DNA of 64,000 nucleotides from Caulobacter sp. 73W (lineage in GTDB: Bacteria > Pseudomonadota > Alphaproteobacteria > Caulobacterales > Caulobacteraceae): assembly GCF_041021955.1 (NCBI RefSeq), contig NZ_CP158375.1, forward strand, positions 620,001 through 684,000, in the 5' to 3' direction. The notes beneath the pieces were generated by a model. The model saw only the letters and a program-made list of their open reading frames with translations, searched no databases and was not told the origin of the DNA. The translations under genes were made by a program, and so were the position numbers. Below are positions 19,399 to 29,239 of this stretch, piece after piece; positions within the stretch are counted from its first letter, which is position 1; each line of letters begins with the position of its first letter.

Positions 19399-20472
19399 AT
19401 GACCGATCTCGCCACGCTCGAAGCTGACATCACCGCCCAGATCGCCGCCGCCGGCGACGTCGCCGCCATCGAGGCGGTCCGCGTCTCGGCCCTCGGCAAG
19501 TCGGGCTCCGTCTCCGCCCTGCTCAAGACCCTGGGGTCCATGAGCGCGGAGGAGCGCAAGGAGCGCGGCGCACAGATCAACGTCGTGCGCGACCGGGTCC
19601 AGACCGCCCTGACCGAGCGCAAGGCCTATCTGGAGGCCGCCGAGCTCGACGCCCGCCTGGCGTCCGAGACCCTCGACCTGACCCTGCCCGCACCGTACCG
19701 CCGCAAGGGTTCGGTCCATCCGACCATGCAGACCATGGACGAGATGGTCTCCATCTTCGCCGAGATGGGCTTCGCCGTGGCCGAAGGCCCGGACATCGAA
19801 GACGACTTCCACAACTTCACCGCTCTGAACTTCCCCGAGAAGCACCCGGCGCGTGAGATGCACGACACCTTCTTCTTCAATCCGAAGGAAACGGGTGAGC
19901 GCATGCTGCTGCGCACGCACACCAGCCCCGTGCAGGTGCGCACCATGCTGAACCAGAAGCCGCCGATCCGGATCATCGCGCCGGGCCGCACCTATCGCTG
20001 CGACAGCGACGCGACCCACACCCCGATGTTCCACCAGGTCGAAGGCCTGGTGATCGACAAGGCGATCCACATGGGCCACCTCAAGTGGACCCTGGAGACC
20101 TTCCTCGCCCGCTTCTTCGAGACGGACGCCGTCACCACGCGCTTCCGCCCGCACCACTTCCCGTTCACCGAGCCGAGCGCCGAGACCGACGTCGGCTGCG
20201 ACCGCTCGGGCGGCGAGATCAAGATCGGGACGGGCAGCGACTGGCTGGAGATCCTGGGCTGCGGCATGGTCCATCCCAACGTGCTCAAGGCCTGCGGCAT
20301 CGACCCGGACGAGTACCAGGGCTTCGCCTTCGGCATGGGCGTCGATCGGCTGGGGATGCTGAAGTACGGCATGCCCGACCTTCGCGACATGTTCGCGTCC
20401 GACAGCCGCTGGCTAGGCCACTACGGCTTCAGCGCCTTCTCCGCGCCGAACCTGGCCTCGGGCCTCAGCTGA
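19399..20472 (+). CDS. pheS: Phenylalanine--tRNA ligase alpha subunit
   Basis: 357 residues, the usual length; the catalytic subunit of the alpha2-beta2 class II synthetase. The N-terminal coiled coil covers about 1-85 and includes [18 protein letters not shown]. Then come motif-2-region elements [30 protein letters not shown] and [22 protein letters not shown], the phenylalanine pocket [14 protein letters not shown], and motif 3 [14 protein letters not shown]. It starts a pheS-cupin-pheT operon. An Ala or Gly in the pocket cannot be judged from reading alone. Confidence 0.98.
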   Translation: MTDLATLEADITAQIAAAGDVAAIEAVRVSALGKSGSVSALLKTLGSMSAEERKERGAQINVVRDRVQTALTERKAYLEAAELDARLASETLDLTLPAPYRRKGSVHPTMQTMDEMVSIFAEMGFAVAEGPDIEDDFHNFTALNFPEKHPAREMHDTFFFNPKETGERMLLRTHTSPVQVRTMLNQKPPIRIIAPGRTYRCDSDATHTPMFHQVEGLVIDKAIHMGHLKWTLETFLARFFETDAVTTRFRPHHFPFTEPSAETDVGCDRSGGEIKIGTGSDWLEILGCGMVHPNVLKACGIDPDEYQGFAFGMGVDRLGMLKYGMPDLRDMFASDSRWLGHYGFSAFSAPNLASGLS

Positions 20473-20804
20473 TGAAGCTGCCCGACAGCCCCTTCACGGC
20501 GGTCGACTGGTCGGCCATCGAGCCCACGAACCACCCTGGGGACACCGGGACGGCGACTTGGCGCACGATGAACGTCGGCGACATGCGCATCCGCCGCGTG
20601 GACTATTCGCCCGGCTACCTCGCCGATCACTGGTGCGACCGCGGCCATGTGATCTTCGTGCTGGAAGGCGAACTGGTCAGCGAGCTGAAGGACGGCCGCA
20701 AGACCACCCTCACCGCCGGCATGAGCTATCACGTCTCCGATTTTGGCGACCCCGCACACCGCTCGTCGACCTCGGTCGGCGCCAAGCTGTTCATTGTAGA
20801 CTGA
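20472..20804 (+). CDS. DHCW-motif cupin-fold protein between pheS and pheT
   Basis: A 110-residue single-domain cupin carrying the motif DHWCDRGHVIFVLEGELVSEL, the DHCW motif that names this family, and a C-terminal LTAGMSYHVSDFGDPAHRSS with a further His. These are the likely metal ligands. Its ATG overlaps the pheS stop by one base and pheT starts four bases after its stop, so it is embedded in the pheST operon. Function of the family is unknown; placement suggests a small-molecule or metal role coupled to translation only by cotranscription. Confidence 0.85.
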   Translation: MKLPDSPFTAVDWSAIEPTNHPGDTGTATWRTMNVGDMRIRRVDYSPGYLADHWCDRGHVIFVLEGELVSELKDGRKTTLTAGMSYHVSDFGDPAHRSSTSVGAKLFIVD

Positions 20805-20807
20805 CCG

Positions 20808-23234
20808 ATGAAATTCACCCTCTCCTGGCTCAAGGATCACCTCCAGACCGACGCGACGATCAGCCAGGTCGTCGACGCCATGACCATGGCGGGTCTCGAG
20901 GTCGAACACGTCACCGACCCGGCGACCAAGCTCGCCCCCTTCACGGTCGCCAAGATCGTCGAGGCGGTGCAGCACCCCAACGCCGACCGCCTTCGCGTCT
21001 GCCAGGTCGACACGGTCGACGGCCGCAAGGAGATCGTCTGCGGCGCGCCGAACGCCCGCGCGGGCCTGACCACCATCTACGCCCCCATCGGCGCCTATGT
21101 GCCCGGCCTGGGCGTCACCCTGGTGGAGAAGCCGGTTCGCGGCGTCGTCTCCAACGGCATGCTCTGCTCGGCGTCCGAGCTTGAAGCCGCCGGCGACAGC
21201 GACGGCATCATGGACCTGCCCGACAGCCTGGCCGTCGGCACCCCCGCCGTGGACGCCTTGGGCCTGGAAGGCGTCATCGATTTCGAGGTCACCCCCAACC
21301 GTCCCGACTGGCTGGGCGTCAACGGCATCGCCCGCGACCTGTCCGCCGCCGGTCTTGGCGTGCTGATCGAAAAGCCTGTCGCCCCGGTGGCCGGCAAGTT
21401 CCCCTGCCCGATCACGGTCAAGGTGGACGGCGACGCCTGCCACATCTTCGCCGGCCGCCTGATCAAGGGCGTCAAGAACGGTCCCTCGCCCAAGTGGCTG
21501 GCCCACCGCCTGACGATGATCGGCCTGCGCTCGATCAACACCCTGGTCGATATCACCAACCTGATCACCTACGACCGCGCCCGCCCGCTGCACGTCTATG
21601 ACGCCGCGAAGCTGGTCGGCGACGTGATCGAGGCCCGCCTCGGCAAGGGCCCGGCCCAGCCCGGCCCGGCGCATGAGCCTTCGCCGCAGAAGCATGCCGA
21701 CGAGCAGCTGATCGCCCTGGACGGCAAGACCTACGACCTGTCGTCGGAGATGTCGGTCATCGCCGACGCCGGCGGCGAACGCCCCATCGGCATCGGCGGC
21801 GTGATGGGCGGCGAGTCCACCGGCTGCTCGGACGAGACGGTCGACGTCTTCGTCGAGGCCGCCTGGTTCGACCCGATCCGCACGGCCCAGACCGGCCGCA
21901 CCACCGGCATCAACTCAGACGCCCAGTACCGCTTTGCGCGCGGCGTCGATCCGGAAAGCTGCGTCGACGGCGTCGAGCTGGCGACCAAGCTGATCCTCGA
22001 GCTGTGCGGCGGCGAGCCGTCGGAGATCACCGTCACCGGCAAGGCCCCGGCCGCCCCGGCGCCGGTCGCCTTTGACCCGGCCTATGTCGCCCAGCTTTCA
22101 GGCCTGTCGGTCAGCGCCGACAAGACCAACGCCATCCTCACCGCCCTCGGCTTCAAGGTCGAAGGCGGCAAGGTCACGCCCCCGTCCTGGCGTCGCGACG
22201 TCCACGGCAAGGCTGACCTGGTCGAGGAAGTGGCCCGCATCGCCGGCTTCGACAGCCTGCCGTCCACGCCCCTGCCGGAAGTCGCCCGCGCCGTCGGCGG
22301 CGTCCTCACCGCCAAGCAGGCCCGCGCCCGCCTGTCGCGCCGCGCCCTCGCCGCCGCCGGCTATCAGGAAGCGGTCACCTGGTCCTTCACCTCGAGGGCC
22401 ACGGCCGAGCTGTTCGGCGGCGGCCAGGCGGACCTGCTGCTGGCCAATCCGATCGCGGCCGAACTCGACTGCATGCGCCCGTCGATCCTGCCCAACCTGA
22501 TCGAGGCCGCCGGCCGCAACGCTCGCCAGGGCTTCCCGGACGTCGCCCTGTTCGAGGTCGGCCCGGTGTTCCACAGCGACCGTCCCGACGGTCAGCGCAC
22601 CGCCGTGACCGCCGTCCTGGCGCCCCACGCCCCGCGCGGCTGGGACAAGCGTCCGGCTGACGACCTCTATTCGGTCAAGGCCGACCTGATCGCCCTGCTG
22701 GAGGAGATGGGCGCGCCCGTCGCCTCCCTGCAGACCGCCCAGGGTTCGGCCGGCGCCTGGTGGCATCCAGGCCGCTCCGCGCGCCTGCAGCTCGGCCCCA
22801 AGGCCGTCCTGGCCGAGTTCGGCGAGATCCACCCCGGCGTGCTCAAGGCCCTGGACGTGGCCGGTCCCGTCTATGCCTTCGAAATCTGGCTGGAGGCCGT
22901 GCCCGAGCCGAAGAAGAAGGCCCTGAAGACCAAGCCCGCCTTCAACGGCTCGGCCCTCATGCCCCTGAAGCGCGACTTCGCCTTCGTGGTCGAGGCCGCC
23001 AAGCCGGCCGGCGATCTGGTCAAGGCGGCACTGAGCGCCGACAAGGCCCTGGTCACCGCCGCTCGCGTCTTCGACGTCTATCAGGGCCCTGGCGTGGCCG
23101 ACGGCTTCAAGTCCGTCGCCGTGGAAGTCACCATCCAGCCTGTCGACCACACCCTCACCGACGCCGAGATCGAAGCGCTGTCGGCCAAGATCGTGGCCGG
23201 GGCGGAAAAGGCCGGGGCGAAGCTGCGGGGCTAA
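20808..23234 (+). CDS. pheT: Phenylalanine--tRNA ligase beta subunit
   Basis: 808 residues, normal length. Domains in order: N-terminal B1, the EMAP/OB tRNA-binding module around 40-150 ([17 protein letters not shown]), the B3/B4 editing domain around 210-370 containing a short Pro/His-rich insertion near 275-295, B5 near 400-470 ([24 protein letters not shown]), the catalytic-like core, and the C-terminal FDX-ACB anticodon-binding domain ([17 protein letters not shown]). It forms the non-catalytic, editing part of the heterotetramer with PheS. It is the last gene of the operon. Confidence 0.98.
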   Translation: MKFTLSWLKDHLQTDATISQVVDAMTMAGLEVEHVTDPATKLAPFTVAKIVEAVQHPNADRLRVCQVDTVDGRKEIVCGAPNARAGLTTIYAPIGAYVPGLGVTLVEKPVRGVVSNGMLCSASELEAAGDSDGIMDLPDSLAVGTPAVDALGLEGVIDFEVTPNRPDWLGVNGIARDLSAAGLGVLIEKPVAPVAGKFPCPITVKVDGDACHIFAGRLIKGVKNGPSPKWLAHRLTMIGLRSINTLVDITNLITYDRARPLHVYDAAKLVGDVIEARLGKGPAQPGPAHEPSPQKHADEQLIALDGKTYDLSSEMSVIADAGGERPIGIGGVMGGESTGCSDETVDVFVEAAWFDPIRTAQTGRTTGINSDAQYRFARGVDPESCVDGVELATKLILELCGGEPSEITVTGKAPAAPAPVAFDPAYVAQLSGLSVSADKTNAILTALGFKVEGGKVTPPSWRRDVHGKADLVEEVARIAGFDSLPSTPLPEVARAVGGVLTAKQARARLSRRALAAAGYQEAVTWSFTSRATAELFGGGQADLLLANPIAAELDCMRPSILPNLIEAAGRNARQGFPDVALFEVGPVFHSDRPDGQRTAVTAVLAPHAPRGWDKRPADDLYSVKADLIALLEEMGAPVASLQTAQGSAGAWWHPGRSARLQLGPKAVLAEFGEIHPGVLKALDVAGPVYAFEIWLEAVPEPKKKALKTKPAFNGSALMPLKRDFAFVVEAAKPAGDLVKAALSADKALVTAARVFDVYQGPGVADGFKSVAVEVTIQPVDHTLTDAEIEALSAKIVAGAEKAGAKLRG

Positions 23235-23241
23235 CCCTCCT

Positions 23242-23257
23242 GCCCCGCTTGCGGGGC
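23242..23257 (+). terminator. Hairpin after pheT, possible terminator
   Basis: GCCCCGC and GCGGGGC form a perfect 7-bp stem with only TT between, so about six pairs with a CTTG loop in practice. No T run follows. It could end the pheST transcript with Rho help or simply stabilise its 3' end. Confidence 0.3.
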
Positions 23258-23270
23258 GTGAGAAGCAAGG

Positions 23271-23299
23271 TTGTCCACAGCAGCGGTTCACGCTAAAGC
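23271..23299 (+). promoter_or_regulatory. Candidate promoter of the leader/ACT operon
   Basis: TTGTCC (23271-23276) and TAAAGC (23294-23299) are spaced by 17 bp. The predicted start near 23306 would precede the leader-peptide ribosome site GGGAG at 23313-23317. The hexamers are imperfect, so this is a weak call supported mainly by position. Confidence 0.35.
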
Positions 23300-23328
23300 C
23301 TTAAGCGCACACGGGAGCTGACGCCGAA

Positions 23329-23472
23329 ATGCATCCGCGTTTCGACATCGCCGCAATGAACGCCACGAGCCGCATGGCCTCGTGCGTTTCGCCGTGCGCC
23401 GCGCTCATGACCGCCACCATTAAAATTATGACCGTCTCCACTTGGACGGGGCGTCGGCGCGCGACCACTTAA
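23329..23472 (+). CDS. Candidate Thr/Ile-rich leader peptide
   Basis: A short frame from ATG 23329 (GGGAG eleven bases upstream) to TAA at 23470-23472, 47 residues, with further in-frame ATGs at 23356, 23374 and 23407. The last 21 codons read MTATIKIMTVSTWTGRRRATT: seven Thr, two Ile and one Val. The frame ends inside the first of a series of hairpins, the last of which is a perfect terminator before the next genes. This is the arrangement of amino-acid biosynthetic attenuators such as thr and ilv leaders. Start choice is uncertain. Expression and ribosome stalling are inference. Confidence 0.5.
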   Translation: MHPRFDIAAMNATSRMASCVSPCAALMTATIKIMTVSTWTGRRRATT

Positions 23473-23535
23473 AATCGCCGACAAAGATCGCAGGATCTTC
23501 CAAAGCCCCGCTCCGGAAACGGACGCGGGGTTTTT
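23453..23535 (+). terminator. Attenuator region: hairpin series ending in an intrinsic terminator
   Basis: Three stems: GTCGGCG (23453-23459) with CGCCGAC (23476-23482); AAGATC (23484-23489) with GATCTT (23494-23499); and the terminator CCCCGC-TCCG / CGGACGCGGGG with a GAAA loop at 23506-23530, followed by TTTTT at 23531-23535. The first stem straddles the stop codon of the leader frame, so a ribosome there would change folding. The terminator lies 41 bases before the first ACT-like gene. Confidence 0.7.
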
Positions 23536-23576
23536 GTCGTGCGGTTTTCGTCGGTCCAACCAAGGACCAGAACGAG

Positions 23577-23879
23577 ATGTCTTCCCTACCCTACGCCCTC
23601 CCTCTCCCCGACACGCAGCCGCAAAGGTCGGTGACGCACCTGCTGCTGGTGGCCGCCGCCAACGCCCAGGCGGCGCTGGAAGCCGTGCGCACGGGCCTGG
23701 ACCTGTCCGGCGGCGAACTGGCCGGCCTGACGCTGAAGCCGCGCGGCGAGATCGTCGAAGCCTCGCTCAGCGTCCGTTCGCTCAGCGACGACGCCGCCGT
23801 GCGCCTGACCGCCAACCTCGCCAGCCGTCCGGGCGTCAGCTCGGCCCGCGTCGAGCACGTGTGGGGGAAAGCCTCGTGA
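23577..23879 (+). CDS. Small ACT-like domain protein 1
   Basis: A 100-residue protein with the beta-alpha-beta spacing of an ACT domain: THLLLVAAANAQAALEAVRTGLDL, then AGLTLKPRGEIVEASLSVRSLSDDAAVRLTANL and RPGVSSARVEHVWG. ACT domains bind amino acids and regulate biosynthetic enzymes; the pattern is closest to small AHAS (IlvM/IlvH-like) subunits, but identity is low and this is a structural-pattern call. It follows a candidate Thr/Ile attenuator and overlaps a second ACT-like gene by GTGA. No catalytic AHAS subunit is nearby. Confidence 0.6.
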   Translation: MSSLPYALPLPDTQPQRSVTHLLLVAAANAQAALEAVRTGLDLSGGELAGLTLKPRGEIVEASLSVRSLSDDAAVRLTANLASRPGVSSARVEHVWGKAS

Positions 23880-24130
23880 AACCGGACGCCGACAAACGCC
23901 GCCTGTTCATGGTTAGCGCCGCCGACACCACCGACGCCCTGATCCGCGTCCTAAACGTGGTGGCCGTGCAGCAGGCGCGGCTGCGGCGGGTCGAGGCCGC
24001 ACAGACCGCCGACGGCCTGACCATTTCGCTGGAGACCGACGACGAGGGCGACGACCGCGCCGACCTGCTGGCCAGCCGCCTGGGCGCCTGCCTGGCCGTG
24101 CGCGGGGTCGGTTTCGGCTGGCGAATGTGA
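23876..24130 (+). CDS. Small ACT-like domain protein 2 (IlvM-like)
   Basis: An 84-residue protein from GTG 23876. FMVSAADTTDALIRVLNVVAVQQARLRRVEA, followed by DGLTISLETDDEGDDRADLLASRLGACLAVRGV, follows the strand-helix-strand-strand-helix-strand order of IlvM-type ACT domains (compare the VSARF...LERVLRVVRHRGF pattern of enterobacterial IlvM). It is translationally coupled to the preceding ACT-like protein, so the two probably form a heterodimer or a split two-ACT unit. The partner enzyme would be encoded elsewhere. A dispersed repeat begins 15 bases after its stop. Confidence 0.6.
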   Translation: MKPDADKRRLFMVSAADTTDALIRVLNVVAVQQARLRRVEAAQTADGLTISLETDDEGDDRADLLASRLGACLAVRGVGFGWRM

Positions 24131-24144
24131 AGCGGTTGGCGCTT

Positions 24145-24250
24145 TGCGTCCTTCCAGACGCGGGCATGCGCCCGCTCCTCAGGATGACGTATTCAGCAGC
24201 AACCCAACTTGGTCATGCTGAGGAGCGCGATAGCGCGTCTCGAAGCACGC
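24145..24250. repeat. Family A dispersed repeat, paired inverted copy
   Basis: Left arm TGCGTCCTTCCAGACG ... CTCCTCAGGATGACG, right arm GGTCATGCTGAGGAG ... CGTCTCGAAGCACGC. It fills the gap between the convergent ACT-like operon and the EipA-like gene. The left arm has C instead of G in TTCCAGACG; the inner stems GCGGGCATGCGCCCGC and GCGCGATAGCGC are still palindromic. Confidence 0.85.
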
Positions 24251-24254
24251 GAGA

Positions 24255-24854
24255 TCAGAACGGAATGATGTTCCGCTGGCGGCTGTACGCCAGGTAGCCC
24301 ACGTTCGCGCCCAGGCGCAGGCCGACGCCGGCGCGGATCGGGGCCAGGGTGATGGTGTCCGCCCGCTGATAGTTCACGCCCAGGCCGCCGATCAGATAGG
24401 CCGAGCCTTCGACGCCGGGGAACCGGCGGAAGATCGCGTCCGGGAACTGCAGATTGTAGCAGAGGGTGAAGACCCGGCTTCCATTGCCGCCGATGTCCCA
24501 ACCGATGGACGGCCCCTGCCAGTACACGTCGGTGGTCGGGCGGCCCTTCATGTAGATCAGGCCCCGGCCATAGCGCGCGCCGATGGTGAAGGCGGCCGAG
24601 GCCTCCTCGCCCGCGATGTAGGCGGTCGGGCGGCCGTTGTCGGCGAAGATCTTCTCCACCGCCCCGCCCAGGGCCTCGGCGGTCACGCCCAGGAAGTCGG
24701 ACCCGCGCTGGACGATCTCGTCCATGGTGTACGGGTCGGCCTGCTGCGCGCCGTCCTCGTTGAAGCCGCCCGGCTCCTGGCGCGGCTGGGCGGTGGCGCA
24801 GCCGCTCGTGGCGAGGGTGGCGAGGCCAGAAGCGAGAAGAAGGCGGCGGTCCAT
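24255..24854 (-). CDS. DUF1134 / EipA family envelope protein, probable lipoprotein
   Basis: A 199-residue protein that matches DUF1134: YTMDEIVQRGSDFLGVTAEALG, YGRGLIYMKGRPTTDVYWQGPSIGWDIGGNGSRVF, YNLQFPDAIFRRFPGVEGSAYLIGGLGVNY and a final APIRAGVGLRLGANVGYLAYSR. The family includes EipA, a conserved alphaproteobacterial periplasmic protein tied to envelope integrity. The N-terminus MDRRLLLASGLATLATSGCAT has a signal with a lipobox-like TSGC, so it may be lipidated. It is transcribed alone and flanked by a repeat downstream and lepA divergent upstream. Confidence 0.88.
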   Translation of the reverse strand: MDRRLLLASGLATLATSGCATAQPRQEPGGFNEDGAQQADPYTMDEIVQRGSDFLGVTAEALGGAVEKIFADNGRPTAYIAGEEASAAFTIGARYGRGLIYMKGRPTTDVYWQGPSIGWDIGGNGSRVFTLCYNLQFPDAIFRRFPGVEGSAYLIGGLGVNYQRADTITLAPIRAGVGLRLGANVGYLAYSRQRNIIPF

Positions 24855-25049
24855 AGGCGGGCCTTTCGAATCAGGAGCTTGGCCGAAAATGGCTGACCAT
24901 TTCGTCGGGTTTGCGGCGGCAAGCTTAACGAGGCGTTAAGCGCATATTCCATGGTCAAGCTGACGTTTCCCTGACGCCAGAGCTTGCGCCGCACGGCTCA
25001 CCGACCGCGGGGATGATGCATGAGCCCGCGAATATGCTAGAGGCACCCC

Positions 25050-26855
<1,806 letters not shown>

Positions 26856-26870
26856 TCGCGATATAACCCG

Positions 26871-26956
26871 CTCACCCCGGCGAAGGCCGGGGCCCAGGTG
26901 AAGCCCCGCTGAGGCTCTGGATGAATCTGGATCCCGGCCTTCTCCGGGATGAGCGG
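26871..26956. repeat. Family C intergenic repeat (CCCCGGCGAAGGCCGGGG type)
   Basis: A left hairpin CCCCGGCGAAGGCCGGGG and a right hairpin ATCCCGGCCTTCTCCGGGAT flank a GCCCAGGTGAAGCCCCGCTGAGG spacer. This matches a short mobile-looking palindrome class I recall as common in alphaproteobacterial genomes. It lies downstream of lepA and upstream of the secreted protein at 27017. Only one copy is in this window. Confidence 0.75.
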
Positions 26957-27016
26957 AGTTGGATGCGGCTCCGCACCGCCTTGAGAACGACATCGTCGGC
27001 GTGCGACCATCCTCGC

Positions 27017-27610
27017 ATGCGTCTGACCGCCCTGATCCTCGCCGCCCTCGCCATCGCCGCTCCGGCGGCCGCCCAGGACGCGCCGACCGATGTGTCGCCG
27101 GTGACGGTGATGCCGGCGGGAGATCCGCCGAAGCTGGCGGGCAGCTATCCGGCCGAGGGGGCCGAGGTGGTCGCCGGGCTGCTGGCCCTGAAGCTGACCT
27201 TCGACCAGCCCATGGACCCCAAGGGCTGGCGCATCGCCCAAGCCACCCCAGACATGGCCCCCCATGACGGCGCCCAGCCCGCCGCCGCGCCGCTGGACTG
27301 CCTGGGTGTGCCGCGCCTGCTGAAGGACGAGAAAAGCTTCGTAGTCCTGTGCCGCACCCTGCCCGGCCGGCGCTATGTGGTGGCGCTGAACGCTCCCATT
27401 TCGCAACAAGGGGGCGCGGACCCGGTGTCCCCCGACGGCACCCCCACCGCCTTCGCCAACCTGGGCGGCCGCAGCGCCCAGCCCGCCATCCTCGCCTTCG
27501 GCACCCGCCCGCGCGGGGATGACCCCGTGCGGACCCTGAAGGCGGCCATGAGCAATGCGGGGCTCAGCGAGATCGACAGCCCCGTCGTGGACACGCCGCA
27601 GATGCGGTGA
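27017..27610 (+). CDS. Secreted protein with Ig-like (Big-type) domain, hypothetical
   Basis: A 197-residue exported protein. The ATG at 27017 gives a clean signal peptide MRLTALILAALAIAAPAAAQ; an earlier in-frame start at 26921 would read through the upstream repeat and is rejected. The mature part shows GSYPAEGAEVVAGLLALKLTFDQPMDPKGWRIA, the pattern of bacterial Ig-like domains in which GA-x-V / LTFDxPM marks the first strands, then LPGRRYVVALNAP near 125. Cys pairs in LDCLGVPR and VVLCRTLPG may be bridged. Function unknown; periplasmic location is likely. Confidence 0.72.
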   Translation: MRLTALILAALAIAAPAAAQDAPTDVSPVTVMPAGDPPKLAGSYPAEGAEVVAGLLALKLTFDQPMDPKGWRIAQATPDMAPHDGAQPAAAPLDCLGVPRLLKDEKSFVVLCRTLPGRRYVVALNAPISQQGGADPVSPDGTPTAFANLGGRSAQPAILAFGTRPRGDDPVRTLKAAMSNAGLSEIDSPVVDTPQMR

Positions 27611-27615
27611 GGCCT

Positions 27616-27720
27616 TGCGTGCTTCGACTGCTCGCTAAGCTCGCGCTCAGCATGACGAGCTTTGTTGCGCTCTGAATTCGTCATCCTGAGCTGGCGCGCA
27701 GCGCCAAGTCGAAGGACGCA
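27616..27720. repeat. Family A dispersed repeat, divergent paired copy
   Basis: Left arm TGCGTGCTTCGACTG ... CTCAGCATGACG and right arm CGTCATCCTGAGC ... AAGTCGAAGGACGCA. It uses GACT/AGTC inside the arms where other copies have GAGACG/CGTCTC, giving a subfamily. It ends five bases before the convergent small gene at 27725. Confidence 0.82.
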
Positions 27721-27724
27721 CCGC

Positions 27725-27973
27725 CTAATGCAGGTCATCCGGCGCATCGCGCGCCAGATCCGCCACGATGGCCAGTTCCTTGCGGATGTGGGCCCAAACC
27801 TCCGGCGAGGCGTCGCCGACCTTGGAGCCCTCGGCGGCGGCGATGGTGAACACCGCCCGCAGCTCGTCCAGCAGGTCGGGATCGCGCAGCGCCAGCAACG
27901 TCATCAGCGCCTTTAGCAGGCGGTCATTGGCTTCGACCTTGGCGCGCAGCTTGGTCTCGAGGGCCTGTTCCAT
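27725..27973 (-). CDS. Small helical hypothetical protein
   Basis: An 82-residue acidic, helical, soluble protein starting MEQALETKLRAKVEANDRLL and ending RKELAIVADLARDAPDDLH. The ATG at 27973 is preferred because upstream in-frame sequence has poor coding character. It is divergent from another small acidic protein at 28073 across 99 bp. No family is recognised. Confidence 0.6.
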   Translation of the reverse strand: MEQALETKLRAKVEANDRLLKALMTLLALRDPDLLDELRAVFTIAAAEGSKVGDASPEVWAHIRKELAIVADLARDAPDDLH

Positions 27974-28072
27974 CGACGGGCAACGCCTCGCGATGACCGC
28001 CGTTCCGTGCCAGCCCCCTTGGCGCGCCGGGCGAGGCGGGGTCATGATGACGCCGTACCCCACGGAGATTCC

Positions 28073-28360
28073 ATGGCCGACGCGGATGATGACCTGGAGA
28101 CGTTGAAGCAGGCGGTGCGCGACCTGCAGGCCGAAAGCTTCGCCACCCGCGCCCTGCTGCCCTGGCTGATCGGCGTGGCCGTCAGCGGCTTCAGCGACGA
28201 TCCCGAAGGCCGCCTGCGCGAACTGCACGAAGTCGCCCAGGGCCGCCTCTACGAGATGGACATCGGCGGCGAGGAAGACGCCGTGGCCCGCCTGAAGGAC
28301 CGAGCATCCCTGGTGCTGGATGACTGGATCAACTCGATCCAGATCGAGCGGGGGGAGTGA
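28073..28360 (+). CDS. Small hypothetical protein
   Basis: A 95-residue protein from ATG 28073, which has CGGAGATTCC as its ribosome site. It is acidic and helical: LETLKQAVRDLQAESFATRALLPWLIGVAVSG, then RLRELHEVAQGRLYEMDIGGEEDAVARLKDRA. The hydrophobic WLIGVAVSGF stretch is too short for a sure membrane helix. No family is recognised. It is divergently paired with the gene at 27725. Confidence 0.65.
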   Translation: MADADDDLETLKQAVRDLQAESFATRALLPWLIGVAVSGFSDDPEGRLRELHEVAQGRLYEMDIGGEEDAVARLKDRASLVLDDWINSIQIERGE

Positions 28361-28368
28361 GGAGCTCT

Positions 28369-28499
28369 ATCCCCTCGCCCCCTCTGGGGGAGAGGGTAAG
28401 GGTGAGGGGGCGCTGAGGGTCAGCGGGCTAGGCGCTGCAAGCGGAACCGCCGCATGCCCCTCACCCTGCCCTCTCCCCGCAAGCGGAGAGAGGAGACGC
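28369..28499. repeat. Family B intergenic repeat
   Basis: CCCTCGCCCCCTCTGGGGGAGAGGG, a self-complementary block, is followed by a GTGAGGGGGCG tract; further on CGCATGCCCCTCACCCTGCC and CTCTCCCCGCAAGCGGAGAGAGG close a larger fold. GGTGAGGGG pairs with CCCCTCACC about 60 bases away. Related blocks are at 5863 and 42683. Confidence 0.65.
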
Positions 28500-28829
28500 G
28501 TTATCCCCCTCCGCCGAACCTCTCGTAACCTCCATCCATCTCCCCGCATGGGAGGGCGCGTGGCCACGTGCTGTCGTTGCGAGAAGAGCGGGCTCCCCCT
28601 GGAGGCCCGTCGTCGCCGGGCAAGCCATACGAAGGCGTCGATCGCAGCGTTCACGACAAGGACCCGCGCGGAGCGTCGGACGATCTATCTGTGTCCACTC
28701 CAACCCAAATCGAGAGCCGTCCGTCGCTCCGCCGCCCTTCCAACCTTCGCAGCGATCCGCGCGAGGCGGCGACGCCGTGCGTCCATCCCAAACCTTGCCC
28801 CATCGCCCCGCAAACGCTATCTGAGCCGC
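28500..28829. other. Noncoding stretch without a supported gene
   Basis: Between the family B repeat and the guanidine-exporter leader I see no frame with a ribosome site or recognisable protein pattern. An open frame of about 112 codons on the plus strand has random-looking, Pro/Ser/Arg-rich composition and I do not support it. Base composition is less GC-extreme than in flanking genes. Confidence 0.5.
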
Positions 28830-28914
28830 GCGAGGCCACGTCCTCGCCCCTGACGTCGGTTTCCGGCGGGGGCGGTCAAGACCGGGACGGCCCGGCGCCC
28901 TCATGAAGGAGGTC
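28830..28914 (+). promoter_or_regulatory. Candidate guanidine-II (mini-ykkC) riboswitch before sugE/gdx
   Basis: CCGGG (28882-28886) and CCCGG (28891-28895) form a perfect stem with an ACGG tetraloop, the ACGR loop that defines guanidine-II hairpins. It is placed just before the ribosome site GAAGGAGG, as expected for the second hairpin. A first stem GCGAGG/CCTCGC (28830-28847) lies 34 bases upstream, but its loop CCACGT does not fit ACGR, so the two-hairpin structure is incomplete by eye. Confidence 0.5.
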
Positions 28915-28918
28915 GCCA

Positions 28919-29239
28919 ATGGCGTGGTTGTCTTTGTTTGTCGCCGGACTGCTCGAGGTCGTCTGGGCCTATTCCATGAAGCTGTCGAACGGCTTCACCA
29001 AACCTGTTCCCACCGTCATCACCGCCGTGGCCATGCTGATCAGCTTCGGCCTGCTGTCGTGGTCCATGCGCAGCCTGCCGCTGGGCACGGCCTATACGGT
29101 GTGGACCGGCATCGGCGCGGTGGGCGCGTTCATCGTCGGCATTCTGGTGCTGGGCGAGAGCGCCAACCTGATGCGCATCGCCGCCGCGGTGCTGATCGTC
29201 GGCGGCTTGGTGCTGATGAAGCTGTCCAGCGCGCACTAA
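28919..29239 (+). CDS. gdx: Guanidinium exporter, SMR family (SugE/Gdx)
   Basis: A 106-residue, four-helix small multidrug resistance family protein of the inner membrane. Glu13 in LLEVVWAYSMKLS is the conserved charged residue, and the adjacent Trp16 favours the Gdx/SugE subtype that exports guanidinium by proton antiport over the EmrE drug-efflux subtype. Helices 2-4 include AVAMLISFGLLSWSM, YTVWTGIGAVGAFIVGIL and AAAVLIVGGLVLMKL; the PLGTAYTVWTGIG motif is family-typical. GAAGGAGG lies eight bases before the ATG. The hairpin with an ACGG loop upstream fits guanidine control. Confidence 0.9.
   Translation: MAWLSLFVAGLLEVVWAYSMKLSNGFTKPVPTVITAVAMLISFGLLSWSMRSLPLGTAYTVWTGIGAVGAFIVGILVLGESANLMRIAAAVLIVGGLVLMKLSSAH

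Noticed and set aside
26921..27016. Upstream start for the Ig-like secreted protein
   Set aside because: It would translate a dispersed repeat and bury the signal peptide that begins at 27017.
28568..28906. A 112-codon frame upstream of the guanidinium exporter
   Set aside because: No ribosome site, random-looking Pro/Ser/Arg composition, and it overlaps the structured leader of the exporter gene.
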